Part shown: positions 51,559 to 61,131 of the stretch, in pieces | Numbering within the stretch: the first letter of the stretch is position 1 | How the letters are laid out: each line of letters starts with the position of its first letter | Source: Rhexocercosporidium sp. MPI-PUGE-AT-0058 | Taxonomy: Eukaryota; Ascomycota; Leotiomycetes; Helotiales | Direction of reading: 5' to 3' | Assembly: GCA_020746875.1 (NCBI GenBank) | Contig: JAGTJL010000005.1 | Coordinates: forward strand, 1-64,000 | DNA: 64,000 bases | Translations under genes and position numbers: made by a program | The notes under the pieces: generated by a model | What the model saw: the letters and a program-made list of their open reading frames with translations, nothing else | The model's database searches: none | Told to the model about the DNA's origin: nothing

Positions 51559-52538
51559 TCACGGATAACTGGAGTTCACATTCGACAGGAACACGACCAG
51601 CACCGTGGCGTACCTAGAACAGACGCGTGCATCAGTATGATGTGAAGCCACCTCGAACAGAGCGTATTAGACTCACGTGGCACCGGCGACGGCGAGTTCC
51701 ATCGACTTCGATTTTGTCAGAGTAGAGAGAAGAACCAAGAAGGACACTATCGCAATGACAACGACGATGACTCGCGCTTTCATATTGTTGACAAAGTTGC
51801 AGACTATGGCCGGCGCCAGGAGAGAAGAGGCTAACAGGGCTAACAGCAGGGCCTTGGCGGTTCGCCTTATTAGCGACCCGGAGTAGGCATACACGTTGGG
51901 GTCGCTGGACATGTCGTGAAGAGGTCTCTGTCAACGCTGTTGGTTAGCGAAACATCCCCGAGGTGTATAGGGGAGAGTTTTAACCTGTCGATAACCGCTG
52001 TACCAGTACATAAGCTTGTCTTCAATCCAGTCCTGGATGAAACTCAGTGCATTGTCTTGAGTCGTCCCTAGCGTTATCAAATCCCGCTCCTCGAGATATT
52101 CGGACTCATTCCTGGCAAGGCACGCCGTGCCGTCCACCCAATTTCGTAAGCTCGAAACGTCCCTAGACTTAGCGCGGTCGTAGCTGAGCATACGGTGCGT
52201 CTTTTCCAGGAAGCAATCTGCCAATCGTCAACACGTGCGTCTAAAACACACTATTGTGCTTTTGTACCATAGTCTGCCAACCGCAACTCAATTTCAGCGA
52301 GGAGGGCCTGGCGTGTGGGGTTTGCATCGGAGCGTCTCCTAGCGAGGAACAGAGGACAACTCTCTGCCTGATCGACCTCCTCCAGCTGCCGCTCCAGAAC
52401 GACGAGCCTGTCCTGCTTGAGCAGCAGCAGGCGAGCCCGCAGCTTGCTGAAGCGCCGAGATATGAAATAGAGATCGTGTGTCGCTATCAAGGCTGTAAAA
52501 CGGGGATAGCCCGGTCTGTAATCTTCAACTGTTTTCAT
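51559..52538 (-). CDS. DUF6594 membrane protein, four exons
   Basis: Complete minus-strand gene of 269 residues once spliced. Exons are 52538-52268, 52217-51985, 51927-51677 and 51613-51559, total 810 bases; introns are 50, 57 and 63 bases with GT-AG ends, and intron 2 has a CTAAC branch box. The start MKTVEDYRPGYPRFTALIAT is the typical DUF6594 opening, followed by a Leu/Arg-rich helical region (LRARLLLLKQDRLVVLERQL), the conserved SLRNWVDGT-like block in exon 2, and SSDPNVYAYS before two hydrophobic segments in exon 3 (LLLALLASSLLAPAIVCNF; VIVVVIAIVSFLVLLSTL) and a third in exon 4 (YATVLVVFL). The family is widespread in filamentous fungi, has no established function and is predicted to sit in a membrane through its carboxy end. 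It appears intact. Confidence 0.88.
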
Positions 52539-53251
52539 TGTAGGATGTCAGGATGATGGAACTAGTATGGACAGCAACCAGAGATTCCCTTACCCATCCG
52601 TCTGTTTTGCTCTGGTGCTAACATTCCCAGGTGGTGAGTTGGGAGAACGGTAGAGGGAGTTGTTGCAGCCATCACCACAGCTGTCTCGTTTCCAGTAGCA
52701 GCAGCCTGCGGCACTGCTTGCTTCTGAGATGGCCTACCGCTCTAGCCGTTTCCTATGGAGTGCAGCCTAATAGTTCTGTAAAATACAAAGAGACTATCTA
52801 ATTCAGGTTGCTGTTAATGACGCAAATGTTTTCAAAGTCTTCAGCCTTCGAGTGGGACAACACTGGGCAATGCTACGTGTAATGCTGTGCTCCAGTCCGC
52901 GAGCCTCACCTAGGCAGCCACTTCGCTTAGAGACTACACACACACCCTAAATTCCTTTAAGGCACGTAATAATACAGACTGGTTTTATTACCTAGGTTAG
53001 TTGATACAAGGAGGGCTGGCTAAGGTAGTTACTTCATGATACGCGCTCTCTGAAAGAAGCAACGCTAACCCTAATATGCACGTCACGTGACAAAGCGAGG
53101 ACAACACTTGCTTTTTTCCCCAATGGATTTGCAGACTTTTCACCACGCAATCGTTGTCAAACGTGAATTCCTCTCTTCCTCCCAATAGACATCTGCTTTA
53201 AGCGCCGGTCAACTCCGCCTCCTTCTCCGAACAGTATAATTTTCCGAAGCA
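52539..53251. other. Intergenic region, divergent upstream area
   Basis: About 0.7 kb between the start of the DUF6594 gene (-) and the small plus-strand gene, so it should hold both promoters. A 62-codon minus frame (52,997-53,185) and the overlapping 88-codon minus frame lie opposite the small gene and are not supported. No repeat or RNA gene seen. Confidence 0.55.
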
Positions 53252-53635
53252 ATGAGCGAAGCAGAGCAAAAGTTGAGCGGCCGGGATGGGTTCTCGAAAG
53301 AAAAGGGACTAACCCATCGCACAGTGACCGAAGTGCGCAGTCACAACCTGCCGTCTCCGGCTCTGGTGGCGACCGTCCGGGGGTAAAAGTGTACGTCCAG
53401 GTAAGTACATCCCGCCTCTTCACACTATCACCGAGGACCTAACTTAACGGCCACGGAGACGAGCAAGTTTCGTGCTGGTGACAGTGTGCGTGTTATATTG
53501 AGCGGCGGCAGACGGGAGGGGCCGTACTTGGTTGAATTAGTGACTTCGGTTGCGCGGTACACGCTGTGTTTCGAGAACGGAGAGTCTGCGAGAGGCGGAG
53601 CAGTAGTACACGAGAAGGACTTGGAAGCGGCCTAG
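53252..53635 (+). CDS. Small fungal protein with REGPYLV motif, two exons
   Basis: The last exon (53,459-53,635) encodes KFRAGDSVRVILSGGRREGP followed by YLVELV, then YTLCFENG and a carboxy end EKDLEAA. This layout (FxxGDxVY..GSREGPYLV..YTL.LENG) recurs in small hypothetical proteins of many filamentous fungi, with no known function; the pattern suggests a small beta-barrel fold. An upstream exon ends GVKVYVQ at a perfect GTAAGT donor; the intron 53,401-53,458 has a CTAAC branch box and joins in phase. The start is unsettled: ATG at 53,252 (MSEAEQKLSG) is in another frame from the exon that splices, so there is either a small frameshift or a further exon. The join is inferred. Confidence 0.5.
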
Positions 53636-54319
53636 TGTACCGGCCTGTCTTGCAGTTCAGGCACGTACATGGCTTTGGCCCAGCGACGTTGCCCTGCTAG
53701 GCCGCATATACTTTCTTGGGTATCGTTCGGAACCGATACGGACGGCAATCTTGTGGGCTTGAACCGACTCTTGTATCTTTCTACTTTCCTCCGTATCAGG
53801 CTTATAAGTTGATTACATTCAGTCTACTCTTCCATATGCCTCTGCTGTAGCCTGTGATCGCCTGTGCCGTTACCATTAGTACACTCACTACGCGCGGCAC
53901 GGCGTTCATATAACGATATGCTGGTTGCGTAGGTTTGAGTGGTTCTTCTTATTCGAGTTAATTGAGGTAGAAGCCTCTAGTTGAGAAGCTCGATATCAGC
54001 CTTCTTTGGGAAGCCTCTAGGTACATAGTTGTTGAGATATAACCAATACAAGGCAGAGTGGTAGGTTCTTGGGGCGGGGTAGTCACGTTAGTCAGCTCAT
54101 GTTCGTTGGTTTGGAGCAGGCTGACTATTTCGAACCTTCATCTATTGTGGTCTCTTTTGGGAAAGCAAAACCTCGAATTAGACAGGCCCTCCCCCTAATT
54201 GCCCTAAGGCTAGCGGCAGCAGAGGCACATCTTATTCTACGAAATCAAATAATTGTGTATTAATTTGCTCGTCCAGCATCGAGTCTTATCCACGCCAAGG
54301 ACCGACAAGGCTGAGCCTC
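53636..54319. other. Intergenic region upstream of the caspase gene
   Basis: About 0.7 kb without a supported gene. It should contain the terminator of the small protein and the promoter of the caspase-like gene. A 64-codon plus frame (54,069-54,263) is open but shows no family features. Two near copies of AAGCCTCTAG, 48 bases apart, are seen near 53,971 and 54,011; their meaning is unknown. Confidence 0.5.
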
Positions 54320-56296
54320 ATGGAACCCAAAGACCTTCCCAGACCCAGATCATACCATGCTCTACTGGTCGGTATCGACTGCTATGGCGAGAAACCTCTC
54401 CAAGGCGCTGTGAACGATGCTAAAGCAATCAATGCCTACCTTCAAAAGCGACGTCACCAAGTCCAGATACGAATGCTGACGGCATCGCGGCGGGAGGGTT
54501 CGGACGCAACCACTCCAGCGGAGGATCCTAGGATATGGCCGACCTACGAGAATGTAAAGGCCACCCTGGATGATATTACGGCCAGGGCAGCTCCAGGCGA
54601 CTGTGCCTATGTCCACTTCTCGGGACATGGCACGCGCATGGATGCGACGAGAGCGTTCGCGAACGAGGCGACGGGAGAATTAGCACTGAATCTTCTCGCC
54701 TCTGAAGGAAGCGGTATTCACTACCTACGAGGCGAGGAGTTCGCCGCTTCCCTGAGAGGCATCGTGGCAAAGGGTGTGCTGGTCACGGTTATCCTCGATT
54801 GTTGTTTTTCCGGCAGTGTCTTGCGTAGTGACCACGACCTCACTGTTCGAGAGCTTAGCTACGATCCGACGATCGACCAACGATACCCAGCCGATACCGC
54901 CTTCTATATCAACCTAGCATCTAACTCGAGATTGTCGGTCTGTCGGGACGTGGCCTCCCTACCCAACTGGCTCATCGATCCCGAAGGGTATACCATCATG
55001 ACCGCATGCGGTCCCAGCGAACTTGCGCGCGAAGATTTCCTGGATGGTAAAAAGAAGCACGGAATCTTGTCATACTTGCTCCTGCAGACCTTGGTTATGT
55101 GGGAGGGAACGCATGCTCCGCAGCTGGACATATACCGCTGTATCTGTGCCAAGTTCAAGGAGTGCTGGCCGCGACAAAGCCCTATGCTTTTTGGGAATAG
55201 AAGCCTCAGCTTCTTTGCAGACTACGACAACCCCGCCCACGACCCACACACTTTTGTTATCTCGAGTGCAAAGGCCGGAATTCGACTGCAGGTCGGCATA
55301 GCACATGGCGTCACCGAGGGGGATCTGTTCTCTCTGTTCTCGACTCACCCCGCGACAGGGACCAGCGTAGCAGCAGACGATGTACTTGCCCGCACCAGAA
55401 CGGTCGGCAAGCTGACGTCAACCTTGGAAATTCCAGATGCCATCGCAGACAATAGCGTGCAGAGCATTCAAACAGGCTGGGGCGCGAAGCAAATAACGCG
55501 AAACCTTCTCCGCAAGTTCCCCATACGGCTGGCCCCTGATTCGAAGTTCCTCGCGGACCTATTCGCAGCTCTGCAATCCCGTGGCTCCCTAAATGCCCAA
55601 GTTTCCAGCCTTGACACAGAAGATTACTCGTTTCTGGTGAAAATGGACACAGAAGAGAACTACATCATCCTAGATGGGCGTGATCAGCCGTTGTCAAACA
55701 TTCCCATCATCTCGGCCCATATGGAAGACGGGATACCGCACTTGTTGGACATTTTGGAACATTTGACTAAATTTAAACTGGTCAAAGAACTCGTCAACAA
55801 CAGCTTGTTTCACAACTCATTCGTGGCACAGCTTTTCACGCCTTCGGGTGCATTCAACGCCGAAGATGTGGTTCACGTCACCACCGGCGACCAGGTGGCG
55901 TTCAAGGTGCAGAATTTGGGCAATCAGACAATGTATATTCACATATATGACATGGGGCCGCGCTGGAATATCCAGAACATAGTCTCTCACGAGTATCATG
56001 TCCTTCCTCCGCGAAAGCCCCTCGAGGGGTACTCGGGAACGCTGAGAACAAAGTTTGGGATGAAGCTTCCGCCCGAGCTGCAGGAGGCTGGCCACGAGGT
56101 TTGCGAAGATGTCTTCAAAGTATTTATCACGACTCGGCAGACTTCGTTTCTATCGCTCGAGCTGCCGAGACTCGGGCAGTCAATGCCCAAGCCAAAGGAG
56201 TTGTCGCACCCTCGCGTATCATCGGACAATATCGAGGATGCCATGACAGAAGAATGGGCAGCGCTAGCGTTCACAGTTTGGATAAAGGCTAAATAA
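54320..56296 (+). CDS. Caspase-fold protease (peptidase C14), metacaspase-like
   Basis: Intact 658-residue gene without introns. The amino-terminal caspase domain (about residues 10-290) starts YHALLVGIDCYGE, includes the helix LQGAVNDAKAI after it, and has the catalytic His in VHFSGHGTR (His103) and the catalytic Cys in VILDCCFSG (most likely Cys162, since the Cys before the x-S-G step is the nucleophile in this clan). The remaining 370 residues form a carboxy region often present in stand-alone fungal C14 proteins, without a domain I can name. No signal peptide or membrane segment, so probably cytosolic. Metacaspase-like enzymes cleave after basic residues and act in cell death or protein quality control. 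The neighbouring TPR-CHAT genes belong to the same protease clan. The start fits the family's usual start. Confidence 0.9.
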   Translation: MEPKDLPRPRSYHALLVGIDCYGEKPLQGAVNDAKAINAYLQKRRHQVQIRMLTASRREGSDATTPAEDPRIWPTYENVKATLDDITARAAPGDCAYVHFSGHGTRMDATRAFANEATGELALNLLASEGSGIHYLRGEEFAASLRGIVAKGVLVTVILDCCFSGSVLRSDHDLTVRELSYDPTIDQRYPADTAFYINLASNSRLSVCRDVASLPNWLIDPEGYTIMTACGPSELAREDFLDGKKKHGILSYLLLQTLVMWEGTHAPQLDIYRCICAKFKECWPRQSPMLFGNRSLSFFADYDNPAHDPHTFVISSAKAGIRLQVGIAHGVTEGDLFSLFSTHPATGTSVAADDVLARTRTVGKLTSTLEIPDAIADNSVQSIQTGWGAKQITRNLLRKFPIRLAPDSKFLADLFAALQSRGSLNAQVSSLDTEDYSFLVKMDTEENYIILDGRDQPLSNIPIISAHMEDGIPHLLDILEHLTKFKLVKELVNNSLFHNSFVAQLFTPSGAFNAEDVVHVTTGDQVAFKVQNLGNQTMYIHIYDMGPRWNIQNIVSHEYHVLPPRKPLEGYSGTLRTKFGMKLPPELQEAGHEVCEDVFKVFITTRQTSFLSLELPRLGQSMPKPKELSHPRVSSDNIEDAMTEEWAALAFTVWIKAK

Positions 56297-57250
56297 GACT
56301 GCGGCAGCGAGCTCCTTCAATATGAAGTTTGTTGAGGCAAAACTAGCTGCAGTATTCGCGTTATAATTACCGCATCATATTAGCGCCTGAGGCACGGATT
56401 AGGGGCCGGCTTAAGAAAAGCGATGAGGTTAGTACTGTGGTGAGGAGCACCCCCTGTAGGTTTTGTCACCCGACCAGATAGACTCCTCCCACATAAAGGG
56501 GGTCAACACTTGGAGATAGCACAACATCAAAAACTTTTCCCTAGATCTTATCTAATTCATATTTTTCTCCTCTTTCTCTCCTACTTTCAGCTCACTTCAG
56601 ATATGTAATGTCTTTAGATTTAATCAATCTGTGATTTTCTATACTTGATATTCTACTTCCTACCTCATATCCCGATACCTCTCTTGTTGTATGGTTATTG
56701 GGCTTCTTCCCCTCCACACTATTATTCAGGGAAACTATCATACCGCCCTAAACTATGCCCTGGGCACTCGCAGCAGATTGATTAGGATTATTATGTCCTC
56801 GTTAAAGGGTATCTACGACATAATCCTGCCTCTGATGTTTTTGTGTCAGAGGGTATCTAGGCACGGCTCAACGAAGTAATTAGACATCATATAACTAATT
56901 ATAACCAACAACGTTCTCAATCGCAATATTAACGCTACGCTAACCAAATACCTATCTTCACACCACGGAATAGCTCTCATGCTTTCCGCAGCTCATAGGA
57001 GTCATTGCCGTTGCCAAGGTAAAGCCACTAGACGCCTATACGATTGCCCTTTTGGGTGGCGCGCGAACTGAGGTCGAGGCGCATGTCGAGAGATATCTCA
57101 AAAGCGGTCCTGGTCGACCTTTCCCTTGCCAGCCTCTCCCTCTATCAGCTACGGTGTTTTGTTGCCCTTCACATTGCCTACTTGGGCCTTAAAAAATACG
57201 ACGTAGAAAATTCAGTAGCATATGCTGGGAGTCTGCTTCTATTGACATTC
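56297..57250. other. Intergenic region with a possible coding remnant
   Basis: About 0.95 kb between the caspase gene and the 3' end of the minus-strand TPR-CHAT gene. Near 56,974-57,190 one plus frame reads GVIAVAKVKPLDAYTIALLG and continues GGARTEVEAHVERYL, which looks like the tail of a decayed gene. It lacks a start and I cannot name the family. A CT-rich stretch at 56,560-56,600 could be an unrelated promoter-like tract. No RNA gene seen. Confidence 0.4.
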
Positions 57251-60200
57251 TTAGACCCCGAAATGAACATAGGGAACCCAGTACAAAGGTTTCTCATCAT
57301 CCTGGTCGCTGGCTTCAATGTCCCTTGGTAGCGTAGCACCTCCCATGTTTCCGTCATTCGATCCAGATACCGTCAATTTGCTTGCTTCTCTGGAATGCGC
57401 CATTTCCGAGACCCAATTGTTCCGAGCTTCCCTTATCGCTGTGTGAAGGCCCCAGCATACTGCCTCGTCTGTCATACCTTTATCCCTCATCCCTTCGTAC
57501 GTCATTCTGGCTATGTCTACGCAGGTTTCATCATTAACCTCCCACAGGGTGCCCACGACGTGACGAAAACCCGCAAGCTGATAAGCGCTAACTAGATGGA
57601 TGCTCTCGTCGACAAATCTGTCGTCTTTGATTTGTCCGGTCCCACATGCCGAGAGGTAAGCGAGAAATGGCAAACGCTCACGAAGTTTCATCTCCATCAG
57701 AGTACCGACCATCAACGGGTCCGTTTCCCAATCTTCTAGGAGCAATTGGCTCCGAGAAGGGTCAACTCTGTTCGCGCTGGCGTGTCCGGCAAAGTGAAAG
57801 ATTTTGCAACTCGGCAAATGAGATAAGATATCCTTCTTATACCGTCTGGGTTCAATAGTGTCAATGGCCATGGATTTACACATGCCGTGTAGCATAGACA
57901 CCTCCTTGGCTGCGAAGGGAAGCCGACTGATACATCCCGGTGTATCTCGCATGGCAATAAGGAGCGCTTTGGGTGAAGCCGACGGTATCGATGCTGGGAT
58001 GCGACTTTGCCGGCCACGTATGATTGCCTTGACGGACAAGTTGTAGGATGATATTACCCTGTCAAGTGTGTTATCGATACCACTCTTGTCGAATAGTCCA
58101 GCCGCGTGGAGAGGAAATTTGGTCAGAAGCCCCGTAGGAATCCACCACATATGTGGCCAAGTGGACGGGAGCTCCCGAAAACCAAGAGCATCCAGAACCG
58201 GATTCGCGATAGTATGCCACAGCCACTCTAGCACGTCGGGATGCCCTAGATCACCTTTGCGAGCTATTTCCTCAATCTTGTTGCTATCTAAATTTTGCAA
58301 GGCCAATGAGCGTATTTGATGGCGTTCGACGATTACCGCATCACAACGATACCCGCTGACATTGATAATAACAATTGGACCATAAGTAGCGGCAGCTTGC
58401 ATATCTTCACTGCTTGGCGCATGTAAGAAATCCGCAAACCCCGGTTGCTGACGAATTTCGGCTATCAGTCGATCGAACTCGTCTGCTGCATCGTAACGCC
58501 GCGTTGCCTGAGCTTGCCAAGGCTGAGGGTCTTTTTCCGTTAATGAGATGTTTTGGATGATGGGCGGCTCCAGCTCGTCTCTGAGACGAGTGAACCGCTC
58601 TGCTAGCTCGCTATGTTTCCCCTGTAGGCCTAGAGCATCTACTTGCAACTCATCGAGGGATCCTGCAAGCACACCGCGACCCTGCTCAAGAAATTCAAGC
58701 GCCACTAGTGGACTTTTTCCAATCTCCAACGCGGCAGCTGCGGCATCAGATGCCAGCCCAGAAATCTGACTGAGGAGGTGCTGTTTGTCTGAATTTCTGA
58801 GCGACCGCGGGGTCAGCTGAGGAATGAGGCCGAGAACAACCTTTGCGGTGTCGTAGGCCAGTTGCCAGTCTGACGTGAACCCATAACAGGCAAGGAGTTC
58901 TTTGCCAGCCCCTATGCGAGAAGTAATCGATGTGTTGGGCTGAGATAGAGCTGACTTAGAGCAAGATATGACTCGTTCGAGGTCAGCCTGCGTGTTGGTC
59001 TTCAAGAACCGGGCAAAGAGTGCTTTCCCAAGTGAGTCCAGATAGACCGCACGGTTTGGAATATTTTCTGGACTTGCATCGACAGCTCCTTGTGCCATTC
59101 GAATTGATGCCTCAAGGTCGGCTACTGACTCTGTACTCGCATACCTCTTACCGAATATGGTTGCCAGGTTGTGCAATCGCCTTGGCCAGTTGGGATTGTC
59201 TCTTGACGTCAGGTCAACGGCTTCCTGTACGGCCCGGACAGCTTCATCAATGTCGGTCTTTGTCTCCGTCTCCAAAAACCTTTGTCCAAGTGCCAGTCCA
59301 AGGTTGTTTTTCAATTCAGCTTTCTGACTTGTGTTGTCCTCCGAAGTCAAATCAATGGCACTTCGCATTAACACAACGGCCTCGTCGAGGTCGGTCAATT
59401 GCCGTACCCTTGAGTATCTGTCTGTGAGTAGGTAGCCAAGGTTGCATAGGCAACTCGCTAGATTTGAGTTGGCTTTGGGGGTATTGTTAACAGCGCCTCG
59501 TGATGCCTGGATGGCCCGCTCTAGGTCCCCTAGTGCCCCTATCCTCGTATATCGTTGGCCGAGGTAAATTGCCAAGTTATTCAACCATCCTGCTCCTTTT
59601 GGTTGGCCTTCCTGTCCCGGTACCGCACTGATAGCTTCCTGCGTAATTCGAATGGCGTTATCGATGTCGGCTATTTCTCCCATTTTCAAGTACCGCTTTG
59701 CAAGTTGGACTCCGAGCAAGTTTAGCCGCGACCCACGATATGGGTGGTCTCTCGGTGTCATATTGATGGATTCTTGGGTTACTCTAATACATGCTTCTAT
59801 GTCAGCCGTCGCTCCGGTTGTAGAGTGCTTGCTGTCGAGTAGGATTCCCAAGCTTTCCAACCGTCCACCCCGATCCGGATGATGTTCTGGTGTCGCATGA
59901 ACACATTCCTGTGCCACTCGGATAGCTTCTTCGAGATCGGGCATCTCTCTTGTCTTCGAATATCGGTGTCGGAGCTGGACTCTTAGGTTGTTCAGTCGCC
60001 CTCCGAGCTCTGGGTGATCTTTATGCGTGGTATGAACGGCTTCCCATGACACGTGGAGGGCTTCTTCATGGTCAGATTCGATGACTGTCCTCAAATATCT
60101 CTTGTTAAGAAGAACTCCAAAATTGTTCAACCACATTGGCCGATTTTGGTGCTCTTTTGGAGTCATATGAAGAGTCTGTCTTGCAACTCGAATAGCGTCA

Positions 60201-60484
60201 TTGAGGTCAGCCATCTCCTCTGTGCTCGAATATTTGTCGCTGAGTAGATTTCCGAGGTTGTTTGACCAGATTTCTTTATTCGGATGGCCTTCTGGGGTGG
60301 CTTCGAGAACTTCCTGCGCCACCCGAATGGCTTGTTGGAGGTCAGTCATCGCCTTTGTCTCTGTGTACTTGAGATAGAGCAATAATCCAATGCCGTTCAG
60401 CAGCTTTATCCGGTCAGGGTGGTCTGCTGAAATCATGTCGAGGGCTGCGAGGCCACGTCGGATAGTCTCATTGGAATTATCCAT
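57251..60484 (-). CDS. TPR-CHAT protease, complete
   Basis: An intronless 1,077-residue protein. Residues 1-520 contain about eleven tetratricopeptide-like repeats with a period near 45 residues, each with an ADLxxAIRxAQEAV.xTPxxHP pattern and ending NNLGxLLxxRYxxT. A linker helix region follows, then a carboxy CHAT domain (caspase HetF associated with TPRs) with the dyad in KIFHFAGHAS (His901) and LAYLSACGTG (Cys947), plus the conserved AGFRHVVGTLWEV and the closing YWVPYVHFG. CHAT proteases belong to the caspase clan; bacterial TPR-CHAT enzymes are switched on by a partner and cleave a defined target in immunity. The fungal role is not established. Start at 60,484 gives the usual repeat-family opening. 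Probably cytosolic; no membrane segment. Confidence 0.92.
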   Translation of the reverse strand: MDNSNETIRRGLAALDMISADHPDRIKLLNGIGLLLYLKYTETKAMTDLQQAIRVAQEVLEATPEGHPNKEIWSNNLGNLLSDKYSSTEEMADLNDAIRVARQTLHMTPKEHQNRPMWLNNFGVLLNKRYLRTVIESDHEEALHVSWEAVHTTHKDHPELGGRLNNLRVQLRHRYSKTREMPDLEEAIRVAQECVHATPEHHPDRGGRLESLGILLDSKHSTTGATADIEACIRVTQESINMTPRDHPYRGSRLNLLGVQLAKRYLKMGEIADIDNAIRITQEAISAVPGQEGQPKGAGWLNNLAIYLGQRYTRIGALGDLERAIQASRGAVNNTPKANSNLASCLCNLGYLLTDRYSRVRQLTDLDEAVVLMRSAIDLTSEDNTSQKAELKNNLGLALGQRFLETETKTDIDEAVRAVQEAVDLTSRDNPNWPRRLHNLATIFGKRYASTESVADLEASIRMAQGAVDASPENIPNRAVYLDSLGKALFARFLKTNTQADLERVISCSKSALSQPNTSITSRIGAGKELLACYGFTSDWQLAYDTAKVVLGLIPQLTPRSLRNSDKQHLLSQISGLASDAAAAALEIGKSPLVALEFLEQGRGVLAGSLDELQVDALGLQGKHSELAERFTRLRDELEPPIIQNISLTEKDPQPWQAQATRRYDAADEFDRLIAEIRQQPGFADFLHAPSSEDMQAAATYGPIVIINVSGYRCDAVIVERHQIRSLALQNLDSNKIEEIARKGDLGHPDVLEWLWHTIANPVLDALGFRELPSTWPHMWWIPTGLLTKFPLHAAGLFDKSGIDNTLDRVISSYNLSVKAIIRGRQSRIPASIPSASPKALLIAMRDTPGCISRLPFAAKEVSMLHGMCKSMAIDTIEPRRYKKDILSHLPSCKIFHFAGHASANRVDPSRSQLLLEDWETDPLMVGTLMEMKLRERLPFLAYLSACGTGQIKDDRFVDESIHLVSAYQLAGFRHVVGTLWEVNDETCVDIARMTYEGMRDKGMTDEAVCWGLHTAIREARNNWVSEMAHSREASKLTVSGSNDGNMGGATLPRDIEASDQDDEKPLYWVPYVHFGV

Positions 60485-61131
60485 CGCTCAAACCGCAATT
60501 TCACTAGATATATCAAATGTTGTCCCCTGATTTCGAGGGATATTACGAGAAGAGCAATTCGACAACTTGCGCACGAAAATTTAAAGAAGCAAGTCGAGTG
60601 CAGACAGAAACTAATCGCCGGTGTACGATTGCCACAAATTAAATTTTTTTCAAATCTGGAGAAATGGCTTATCACTGCTGGGGCTTAGGCAAGATGGGTT
60701 GAGAGGGCCGTGACTGGACGCCTCGCGAGGCAAAGAAACGAGAATTCACGTGAGCGGCATCATGACAACGAAGAAGTTCAAAATGAATGCGTTGAGACAA
60801 GTGGTTTTAACCACCTGCCGTAATAACCGCTTGCCGTGCTTACCTAGCCCGAAACGGAAAGAAAGGCAACCGCGCCGGAATGCCTCACCTTGACAAGCTG
60901 GGGTTGTTCTTTGTTTTTTTCTAACCACATCTGGCAATCAAACACCCAAGTTCGATTTGTTCCAGAGCAGAATTCTGCTGCTTTTGTCCCCACACCCAAA
61001 TCCTTCTATGCGCGTTGCTCATCTCTTGCGTCCTGGGTCCCCCCGAAGAAGCAGCGTCCCAAAGGGGGCTAGGATTTCGAAGTAGCACGCAAAATTTCAG
61101 GGCTTCAGACCGCCGTCATCGACCCGTTCTA
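60485..61131. promoter_or_regulatory. Shared divergent upstream region of two TPR-CHAT genes
   Basis: The 647 bases between the two TPR-CHAT starts must hold both promoters, so the genes may be expressed together. No TATA box can be singled out. Short frames on both strands (60,433-60,675, 60,746-60,937, 60,890-61,072) have no family features and I do not annotate them. Confidence 0.5.

Noticed and set aside
56436..56907. Possible solo LTR starting TGTGGTGAGGAG
   Set aside because: No matching end with a target-site duplication and no second copy in the window.
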